Of a DNA stretch of 64,000 bases, positions 58,076 to 64,000 are shown piece by piece; the first letter of the stretch is position 1, and the number at the start of each line of letters is the position of its first letter. The position numbers and the translations under genes were made by a program. The stretch is from NCBI GenBank assembly GCA_017303475.1, contig JAFLBO010000013.1, positions 1-64,000 on the forward strand, given 5' to 3'. The notes below the pieces were generated by a model, which searched no databases, had not been told where the DNA came from, and saw only the letters and a program-made list of their open reading frames with translations. Source of the DNA: Chitinophagales bacterium (lineage in GTDB: Bacteria; Bacteroidota; Bacteroidia; Chitinophagales; Saprospiraceae).

Positions 58076-58767
58076 TATAAAGGGCACATATTTTTAGGTT
58101 AAAATTGGGGTTGTGTAAAAAGGGGGTGGAAGTGAAGATTAAACAAAATTTTATTTTATTTTCTTGACCAAAAAACCTCGTAGGTATTAAAAACCTATGG
58201 TATGTACACAAGTTGCTTTAAGGGGCAGCGCCCCGGAAATATTTGTAGCCATAAAATGGATTTAAGGAGCGGAGGTGCAGCGCACCGGCATCATTTGGCA
58301 ATCTCGTAGACAAGAAGTGGTGAGATAATTGGTTAATCATGGCGGGTAATTTGCCATTAGTTCACCAGCTTGGCATTGTTACTTTTCTTTTTGCTTGCCC
58401 AAAAAGAAAAGTAACCAAAAGAAAAAGGGCAGTCTTTCCGGCAAAGCCAACGACCTACGGGGATTGCGCTGCTTTTTAACCGCAGGCCGTCGTATTTAGG
58501 AACATCGTGCTGTACCGCCGGTTAAAAAGAAGGCGCTCCCTCCTTACGTCGGGACCATCCCCTTCGGTCGGGCTTGCCTCGCAGACGGCGGGGGCCTGAG
58601 CATGGGATTGGTGCGGAGCTAAAACTCATGATACTTGTGTACATACCATAGGTTTTTAAAACCTACGAGGTTTAGGACTCGAGCAGTATAAAAAATTGTG
58701 CATTCTTGCACCGAAAACCTGTTTCCACAACCCCGCAATTGTAATCTAAAAATATGTGCCCTTTATA
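58076..58767. mobile_element. Terminal-inverted-repeat element, copy C, inside an outer palindrome
   Basis: The element proper runs from GGGGTTGTGTAAAAAGG (58107) to its inverse ending CCCC at about 58734 and matches copy B closely in the same orientation. It is embedded in an outer inverted repeat: 58076-58097 (TATAAAGGGCACATATTTTTAG) is complementary to 58746-58767, with a less perfect ~10-base stretch between. The element thus sits in the centre of another palindrome. Internal hairpins are the same as in B. No transposase or ORF. Confidence 0.8.
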
Positions 58768-58900
58768 ATAAAATCCCCAACCCCTGAAAACCTATGTAAA
58801 AGAATCGAAAAATTAGGAATCTTGACCCTGTGCCCTCTCAAATAATGATTTTTTTTGGGGGGGGGCAGTTTTTGTTCCCGGAAAGCCATTCAGCCTCTTT

Positions 58901-59668
58901 TTATTTAGCATCATTCAGTTTCCAACGATAATCTATATAGGAAATCCGCCCATTGGCATCAAGTTTTGTATTGGCATAACGATTCAAATAAGACCGTATA
59001 GAACCGGCTTCTCTGACAAAATCACCCCGAAACCATTTAAAAATCTCAGAAACCTCAGCCGTTTTGGCGCTCACCCGGTTGCGCAATGGATCGTTTACGA
59101 AGCGACGCATCGCATCAGTGAGCTGCTCGTCGAGGCGCTCAGGCACATATGCCTCCCCGCGTAAAACAGGACACGAATACGAGGCACAGTTAATGGCCGC
59201 ATGCACCCGGGCATCTTTAAAGTCCGGACGTAAAATGCTGTGTTCAATATTGTTCAAATCGTATTTTTTACCGCCAATACTGATGAATTTTATATCCCAA
59301 ACCGTATTCACAAAGGGAATACCGCGTTTAATGTCTTTGATACTTTCCACAGGATAATGATCTACAATAAGTTTAACCGTAAACGCATTATACGCATTGA
59401 TCCAAAAAGCCATTTTTTCCTCTCTGGACCAATTACCGGCGTTGGGCTGGGCGGCTGAAAGCACATCCAGATATTGCTGCAGCATGGCGCTGTCACTAAT
59501 CATTCCCTGATAATCCACAAAACCATCGGTTTTGACGTGCCGATGCAGAAGTTCATCCCAAATGTTATGGCTGATTGCAGGCGCAATACTGTCTGGGGTG
59601 CTGGCATAAGTGCAGCATACATGACACAACAAGGTCAGAGACAGGAGTAAATGCATGGGTATTTTCAT
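58901..59668 (-). CDS. DUF547 domain protein, exported
   Basis: 255 residues. Signal peptide ~1-22 (LLLSLTLLCHVCCTYA). The DUF547 domain is clear: WDELLHRHVKTDGFVDYQGMISDSAMLQQYLDVLSAA, WSREEKMAFWINAYNAFTVKLIVDHYPVESIKDI, KKYDLNNIEHSILRPDFKDARVHAAINCASYSCPVLRGEAY, FKWFRGDF. The NCAS..CP pattern carries a possible catalytic Cys and the fold resembles cysteine-protease-like enzymes, but no activity is established. It is the last gene of the arsenosugar-type operon, 25 bases after the glycosyltransferase, and DUF547 genes often accompany such clusters in my recollection. Confidence 0.85.
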   Translation of the reverse strand: MKIPMHLLLSLTLLCHVCCTYASTPDSIAPAISHNIWDELLHRHVKTDGFVDYQGMISDSAMLQQYLDVLSAAQPNAGNWSREEKMAFWINAYNAFTVKLIVDHYPVESIKDIKRGIPFVNTVWDIKFISIGGKKYDLNNIEHSILRPDFKDARVHAAINCASYSCPVLRGEAYVPERLDEQLTDAMRRFVNDPLRNRVSAKTAEVSEIFKWFRGDFVREAGSIRSYLNRYANTKLDANGRISYIDYRWKLNDAK

Positions 59669-59693
59669 GGTAAAAGTAAGATCGTGTATAACA

Positions 59694-60392
59694 TCAGGCG
59701 TGTCCGAGCATCCAGCGGTAAATGCGTTTTAATGCCGGCGGTTTAGCCAGCCTGAATTGCCACATATTGAACACTAAAATATTGGCCATTTGGACTTTTA
59801 GCCAGCTGTTTTTTTCATATTTTCTGGCAGATACAACACAAACACCCGGCATCACAACCCACTTGTAGCCAGCCTTGGCTGCCCGCCGCATGAAGTCATA
59901 TTCTTCCATGATAATATACTGCAGATCATAGCCGCCCAGTGCAAAAAACAACTCGCGCTCAACAAACAAGGTTTTATCCCCGCCCTGACAAAACATAAAC
60001 GGAAACCGGGTAAAAGAGGCATTAAACCGCAATAACCAGCTGTTGGAATTAAACCGATACCTGAAGTTACCCATTTTCCAACCCTTCAAATAAGCTGTCT
60101 CTATTTCGGCTACAAAATGTTCCGGCGCCTGTACATCGGCATGAACAAAATATAAAATGCCACCCGAACTCTTAGCCGCCCCGAGGTTCATTTGCGCCGC
60201 CCTGCTTTTTTCTGTACAGTGTACCACTTGCGCACCGGCTTGTTCCGCCAGCCGAACAGTATCGTCGGTGCTGCCGGCATCTACCACCAGTATTTCACGA
60301 ATGGCTGCGCCACCGTGCCGGCGGAGAAACGCCACCGTTTTGCCAATGTTTTCTGCCTCATTTAGCGTTGGTATAATGATGGAAATATCCAT
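59694..60392 (-). CDS. TIGR04283-type family 2 glycosyltransferase
   Basis: 232 residues from ATG 60392 (MDISIIIPTLNEAENIGKTVAFLRRHGG); a TTG 15 bases upstream overlaps the previous gene. GT2 fold: nucleotide-sugar site IREILVVDAGSTDDTVRLAEQAGAQVV, GRAAQMN-like KSRAAQMNLGAAKSSGGILYFVHADVQAP, FCQGGDKTLFVERELFFALGGYDLQYIIMEEYDFMRRA. Members of this family are linked by genome context to arsenosugar synthesis. Membership in the operon with arsS supports that role; the sugar and acceptor are unproven. Confidence 0.88.
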   Translation of the reverse strand: MDISIIIPTLNEAENIGKTVAFLRRHGGAAIREILVVDAGSTDDTVRLAEQAGAQVVHCTEKSRAAQMNLGAAKSSGGILYFVHADVQAPEHFVAEIETAYLKGWKMGNFRYRFNSNSWLLRFNASFTRFPFMFCQGGDKTLFVERELFFALGGYDLQYIIMEEYDFMRRAAKAGYKWVVMPGVCVVSARKYEKNSWLKVQMANILVFNMWQFRLAKPPALKRIYRWMLGHA

Positions 60393-60403
60393 ATCAGTGT
60401 GGG

Positions 60404-61513
60404 TCAAAACGCTTCTTTTACGGTCAGATAAGTAGCCAGTTCGCCGTACTCATTGCCGGCCAAATCCAGTCTAATATTTACCCGTTCTTTTTTGCTAATG
60501 CCAAATCGGATCCCGGTTCCGTAGGAAATATGCGTTTTTTGACGAAAAAACGCACTCATCTGCGGAGCAACCGCGCCAATGCCGGAAAAAAGCACCACCC
60601 CAAACCTTTTGCGCAAACTGTATCGGTATTCCGCCTGAAGTGTCCAAAGACTTCTATCCCTTTGCCGGCCTTCAAAATGACCGCGCATTTTGCGGGAGCC
60701 ACCCAGAAAGGCCAGTTGCTGAAACGGAACTTCGCCGGCAAGCGCCGTTATCCAGGCATTCAGCGCCAGTATATTTCTGGAAGACCGCAGTTTAAAATAT
60801 CCCGCAGCATCCACAGACCATCTTGAAAAATCAACATCGCTGCCCAGCCATTTTCTATTTAAAAAACACTCACCTTCTATCAAAAATCCTTTTTGAGGGT
60901 AGAAAATATCGTCGCGACTATCAAAATTATACAACAAACCCAATCCTGATATCACTCCGCCCTGGCTACCGGTAATCGTTCCGGAAGCTAACTGTCCACC
61001 CGCAAGCGCCGAACGGATCCGATAATCATCCCACCAATAACGAAGCCCTACATAATGTTTGGGCGCTACCAAACGCAATACATTGAGTCGCAAGCGCGGA
61101 AAATCTACCTGATAAATTTCTTCGTTCGTTTTTGGGTTGCTATTACCAATGCCATAAAAAAGATAAGCGTAACGATAAAAACCCAGCTCGCCGGCTATCT
61201 GATTGCGTTCTTTATTCCAGAAAAACTGAAATGGCAGATAAAACAGTATTTGTCTGCGCTGTGTATAGGCAAAACCCGGTTGCATCTGCGAAGGCCGTTC
61301 ATCGTTGCCCTGGCCCGGCATCCGAAAAGCGGCAAACAATGCCAGCCCACCCGCCCAACCTGTTTCGGGCGTGTAGTATACAATGGGCAGGGGAAACAGA
61401 CTGGTTTTCCGAAAACCCATTGGTTGCGGCTGAAGACTGTCGGCCTGCTGGGCAAACATATCTCCGGCCCACAGCACCCATAAAAAGGCCCAAAAGCAGT
61501 GTTTCACAGGCAA
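60404..61513 (-). CDS. BamA/TamA-like outer-membrane beta-barrel protein
   Basis: 369 residues from a TTG at 61513; a GTG at 61507 is an alternative, and no ATG is suitable. Signal peptide ~1-22 (FWAFLWVLWAGDMFAQ). No POTRA repeats are seen; the rest is a 16-strand-type surface-antigen (D15) barrel: PIVYYTPETGWAGGLALFAAFR, GLLYNFDSRDDIFYPQKGFLIEGECFL, FQQLAFLGGSRKMRGHFEGRQRDRSLWTLQAEYR, YGTGIRFGISKKERVNIRLDLA with a final aromatic (F). It is a short, POTRA-less member. Its place between arsS and the glycosyltransferase suggests export or uptake of the arsenosugar or an acceptor, which is an inference. Confidence 0.85.
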   Translation of the reverse strand: MPVKHCFWAFLWVLWAGDMFAQQADSLQPQPMGFRKTSLFPLPIVYYTPETGWAGGLALFAAFRMPGQGNDERPSQMQPGFAYTQRRQILFYLPFQFFWNKERNQIAGELGFYRYAYLFYGIGNSNPKTNEEIYQVDFPRLRLNVLRLVAPKHYVGLRYWWDDYRIRSALAGGQLASGTITGSQGGVISGLGLLYNFDSRDDIFYPQKGFLIEGECFLNRKWLGSDVDFSRWSVDAAGYFKLRSSRNILALNAWITALAGEVPFQQLAFLGGSRKMRGHFEGRQRDRSLWTLQAEYRYSLRKRFGVVLFSGIGAVAPQMSAFFRQKTHISYGTGIRFGISKKERVNIRLDLAGNEYGELATYLTVKEAF

Positions 61514-61516
61514 TTT

Positions 61517-62584
61517 TTATACAATCTCGCCGCCACAACTCGAACCCGAACCAGCCGTACAACCGTAGCAATGCTGGTTCAGTACAATATGTCGGTTGCG
61601 CAGTGCATCATAGTCAAAATCCCGTATGTGATTTGCCTTTGATGCCACCTTCAAATGCAGCATTTGATTAAAATCGCAATCGTGTATAAAGCCGTCCCAG
61701 CTGATAGAAATGGTATTGCGGCACATCACCCCATTCACCGTAGCCGGATTAAAGGCGTTGATCAGCACTTCCATGTACGAATCATAGTTGTTGGTAGCAA
61801 CCAGATAATCCAAAAACCGGGAAATGGGCATGTTGGTAATGGCGTACAAATTATTGAAAACTATGCCATAACGCTGCGCCAGCTGACGCTTGAAATCGCG
61901 CTCCAAACCCTCCTGCGAACCGGGCAAAAAAGCCCCGGAAGGATTGTACACCAGATCCAGCATCAGTCCGCTGCCCGGCTGACCATAACCGGCAGCGTTC
62001 AGTTTTTGCAGCGCTGCAATGGAGTCTTCAAAAACTCCGTCGCCACGTTGCGCATCTGTGCGGGTTTTGGAAAAATGTGGCAACGACGACACGATATGAA
62101 CACCATGACGGGCAAACCATTCCGGCAAATCATGGTATTTTTTATTTGCTTCAATGATGGTCAGATTGCATCGGTTCATCACTTTTTTGCCGGCCTTGCG
62201 ACATTCTTCCACAAACCAGCGAAAATGTGGATTCATTTCAGGCGCCCCGCCGGTAATATCCACAGTCGGGATGTCGTGCTTTTGCAGAATATCCAGGCAA
62301 ATTTCGAGTGTTTCGCGACTCATGTTTTCCGCCTTTTTATCTGGTCCGGCGTCTACATGGCAATGTGCGCAGGTTTGGTTGCAAAGTTTGCCGATGTTGA
62401 TCTGAAAGATATCAATTCCGGTAGGCACGAATGGCTGGAAGCCCAGACCGGCCAGTTTTTCAGCAAAAGCGGGAAACTGAGCGGTATGCAGGGCATGTCC
62501 GTTCAGCACTTTTAATTGAAAAAAGGAATCGGCAAGAGGCTTTCCGGAGGCAGAAAGCGATTTTGTTCGTTGGTGGATGGCCAT
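61517..62584 (-). CDS. arsS: Arsenosugar biosynthesis radical SAM protein ArsS
   Basis: 355 residues. Radical SAM enzyme that joins a 5'-deoxyadenosyl group to methylated arsenic. The [4Fe-4S] site is CNQTCAHCH (about residues 68-76), followed by VDITGGAPEMNPHFRWFVEECRKAGKKVMNRCNLTI. The C-terminal DUF3641/SPASM-like part has GVMCRNTISISWDGFIHDCDFNQML and CYGCTAGSGSSCGGEIV for extra clusters. It begins 1 base after the AhpD-like gene ends, and the barrel gene begins 3 bases after it ends. No arsM methyltransferase is in the window, so the methylated substrate must come from elsewhere. Confidence 0.95.
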   Translation of the reverse strand: MAIHQRTKSLSASGKPLADSFFQLKVLNGHALHTAQFPAFAEKLAGLGFQPFVPTGIDIFQINIGKLCNQTCAHCHVDAGPDKKAENMSRETLEICLDILQKHDIPTVDITGGAPEMNPHFRWFVEECRKAGKKVMNRCNLTIIEANKKYHDLPEWFARHGVHIVSSLPHFSKTRTDAQRGDGVFEDSIAALQKLNAAGYGQPGSGLMLDLVYNPSGAFLPGSQEGLERDFKRQLAQRYGIVFNNLYAITNMPISRFLDYLVATNNYDSYMEVLINAFNPATVNGVMCRNTISISWDGFIHDCDFNQMLHLKVASKANHIRDFDYDALRNRHIVLNQHCYGCTAGSGSSCGGEIV

Positions 62585-62585
62585 A

Positions 62586-62933
62586 TTACTGAAGCTTTGC
62601 TTTGGCGTGTTTCATCATTTGAGTGGAATAAGCCAGCGTTATACCGGCTTTCATCACAGCCGCTACGTGTACTGCTTCCATCATTTGTGCCTCATCAGCG
62701 CCTTGTTTGATGCTTTCATCCGTGTAGGCATCAATGCAATAAGGACATTGCATGGCATGTGCCACTGCCAGGGCAATAAGCGATTTTTCACGAACGCTTA
62801 GGGCGCCATCCGTGCCGGTTGCCTCGCCGTAGTAATCGAAGAATTTTTTGGCCAGATCGGGCTGCCATTCGCCAATTTTACCGAATTGTTGCAGGTCTCT
62901 GGTTGGTTCGAAGTATTGTTTTTCTTTAGACAT
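62586..62933 (-). CDS. Arsenosugar-associated AhpD-like protein (TIGR04169)
   Basis: 115 residues, carboxymuconolactone decarboxylase/AhpD fold. The redox motif is MQCPYCIDAYTDE (CxxC with downstream acidic/His-type residues), preceded by GALSVREKSLIALAVAHA and followed by EAVHVAAVMKAGITLAYS. The N-terminal EKQYFEPTRDLQQFGKI is characteristic of the group next to arsS. It probably works as a thiol peroxidase-like or arsenic-redox helper. First gene of a tight five-gene operon on the minus strand; the 130 bases upstream hold the likely promoter, though no clear consensus was found. Confidence 0.9.
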   Translation of the reverse strand: MSKEKQYFEPTRDLQQFGKIGEWQPDLAKKFFDYYGEATGTDGALSVREKSLIALAVAHAMQCPYCIDAYTDESIKQGADEAQMMEAVHVAAVMKAGITLAYSTQMMKHAKAKLQ

Positions 62934-63066
62934 GAGCTAGATGTGATTGACCGATAGGTGAAAAATGTTTAATTGCTGAACATACAACAATATACGGAAG
63001 AAATAGTCAATCTGGTTTTCAACTTTTTTAATTAACTGGAAGGGGTAACCCTAAATGCAAACATGA

Positions 63067-63459
63067 GCCCCGCTGAATGGCGCGACTAATGGTCTACGGT
63101 GTTACGGTGTACGAGGGAAACCAAAGTTTGTGGTGGACACTTGTCCTTACCTGGTGGGCGCAGCAGCGCGTCCTGGTGTCCCTACCCTGCCGGCACTATT
63201 GTATCGGGTTCCGGTGGGTGGTATCGCCCAGGTTATGACCGAGCTGGCGCCTGCAGCCAATTTTGCCGGAGGCAACTGCGGACTCGGTTTTGACCGCGAT
63301 CTCAATCACCTGGCCATCAACCGTTCCAACCTGTTGCCGTTGCTGTTAGGACTGAGCGAAATTGACCCGTGGTTTACGCCTGCTGCATTGATTACCAACA
63401 CCAACCAATGGGGCGCTCAGGGTCTGGATATTGAAGACCTGAGTTCATTCACGTTCTAA
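63067..63459 (+). pseudogene. Decayed gene fragment
   Basis: A frame without ATG runs from a stop at 63064 to a TAA at 63457-63459: ...KFVVDTCPYLVGAAARP, LLYRVPVGGIAQVMTELAPAANFAGG, FDRDLNHLAINRSNLLPLLLGLSEIDPWFTPAALITNTNQWGAQGLDIEDLSSF. It reads like genuine protein and is followed by hairpins of terminator type. Just upstream the better frame changes: MARLMVYGVTVYEGN (63077 on) appears to join at about 63118 by a one-base deletion. Family not recognised. A GTG-started intact small protein (63130) is the alternative. Confidence 0.4.
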
Positions 63460-63484
63460 GCTTCGTTAAAAATAGTGTTTAACC

Positions 63485-63547
63485 GAGCCTGACAGACAGG
63501 CTCATGGGGAATAGCCACGTTCGAAAAGTCGAGCGTGGCTTTTTTTA
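63485..63547 (+). terminator. Double hairpin with T-run
   Basis: GAGCCTG (63485-63491) pairs with CAGGCTC (63497-63503). Then AGCCACG (63513-63519) pairs with CGTGGCT (63534-63540), followed by six to seven T. It is a strong intrinsic terminator for the fragment upstream. Confidence 0.8.
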
Positions 63548-63804
63548 TGGTTTATATGAAGCACATATCAGACCAGGCAGAGCATTTTCAGCCCAACGGG
63601 ATGGAACAACTCCTGTATACATTAATCAGAATACCCCCCCGGAAATTGTACTTTTTTTGCTTGAGGCGGTTGCCACACATTTGCCCTGTATTCGCAACGC
63701 AACAAACACAGACTTGAGTTAAACATCACCATGCAAAAACACACAAACTGCTTTGCCGGGTAAATCACAGACCTATCATTATTCACCCTTACATCATTTT
63801 CATC

Positions 63805-64000
63805 ATGATTCGCACCATCACTTCATGTCTTATGCTGCTCTTTATGTTGTCAGCAAACGCTTCAACCGCTCCTATCCAAATCACAGACGATCCTTCTCTC
63901 ACCGTAACCATGTCTGACGGTGGAACGGCCTATATGTCCTGGACCTCCTTCGGCACCAGCGGCAATTATACCGTAACGGTTACAGACCTCAGCACCAACC
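63805..64000 (+). CDS. Secreted protein with fibronectin-like start (partial)
   Basis: 65 codons are visible and the gene runs off the window. Signal peptide ~1-20 (ITSCLMLLFMLSANAS). The mature part IQITDDPSLTVTMSDGGTAYMSWTSFGTSGNYTVTVTDLSTN resembles the first strands of an FN3 domain. It is probably another surface or T9SS protein. Upstream, an 11-codon frame ATGCAAAAACACA... (63731-63763) ends in TAA, and CACATTTG near 63674 may be the -7 box, leaving a ~120-base leader. Confidence 0.65.
   Translation, partial: MIRTITSCLMLLFMLSANASTAPIQITDDPSLTVTMSDGGTAYMSWTSFGTSGNYTVTVTDLSTN

Noticed and set aside
63504..63722. 72-codon ORF
   Set aside because: It runs through the terminator hairpin and T-run at 63513-63547, so it is unlikely to be translated.
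1..64000. tRNA, rRNA or riboswitch genes
   Set aside because: I looked for cloverleaf-like arms with GGTTCGA-type T loops and known riboswitch cores in the gaps and saw none. A covariance-model search would be decisive.

Overview
The window is a piece of a Bacteroidota chromosome, most likely from the Saprospiria (Saprospiraceae, Haliscomenobacter/Lewinella side), although the class is an inference. The reasons are: at least five large secreted proteins end in a type IX secretion (T9SS, Por) sorting domain; there is a PorP/SprF remnant; a DUF6090 and a DUF1573 protein are present; Shine-Dalgarno sequences are scarce; and many genes are preceded by the Bacteroidota promoter pattern TTTG-N19..23-TAnnTTTG. 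No rRNA, tRNA, CRISPR array, transposase or phage gene was seen.

Layout. 1-5.2 kb is an A+T-rich accessory stretch: secreted hypothetical, T9SS repeat protein, lipoprotein, DinB-like protein and a broken PorP/SprF gene. It ends in a terminal-inverted-repeat element (copy A). 5.7-9.2 kb holds an HxlR regulator with its divergent partner and a YfbK-type von Willebrand protein. 9.5-20.2 kb is mostly housekeeping: aspS, thioredoxin-like, nadC, ABA4-like, a DUF4143 ATPase, a DEAD-box helicase, a MazG-like hydrolase, Hsp20, purine nucleoside phosphorylase and serA. 20.4-22.1 kb has a DUF433 antitoxin with a decayed toxin, a YdeI-like protein and an unknown gene. 22.1-31.1 kb has a cyclase/formamidase, lpdA, MarR, an esterase, fumC, DUF6090, a NarL-type regulator and an AlkB-type hydroxylase. 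31.3-48.5 kb is dominated by T9SS cargo, interrupted by element copy B, uvrB, DUF1573, a large helical protein and crtZ. 48.5-57.7 kb has a polysaccharide deacetylase, a Tat-exported phosphocholine phospholipase C, a three-gene unit (netrin-like, TPR/membrane, GNAT) and a flavin amine oxidase. 58-63 kb holds element copy C and a five-gene arsenosugar-type operon (AhpD-like, ArsS, BamA-like, TIGR04283 glycosyltransferase, DUF547). The window ends inside another secreted protein.

The most unusual thing is between the genes. About twenty intergenic islands, roughly one per 3 kb, are built on one plan. Outer arms of short-period tandem repeats lie in inverted orientation, inside them is a perfect or near-perfect inverted repeat of 16-80 bp, and sometimes a further palindrome sits at the centre. 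The repeat unit differs from island to island (CGATGGA, CACTAAGG, GTCATTTT, TGTCCAATATCCA, GCGGATGAC, GGCGCGGAG, TTTGAGGGG types), yet the architecture is constant. The same inner module occurs inside different outer arms. Three islands share an identical 33-nt palindromic cap on three unrelated, perfectly complementary stems. The CGATGA ends of the arms repeatedly supply the stop codon of the neighbouring gene; between the esterase and fumC the island runs exactly from one stop codon to the other. This looks like a modular family of palindrome-forming or palindrome-targeting sequences that grow by nested insertion or snap-back duplication. I know of no description that fits it, and I could not search for one.
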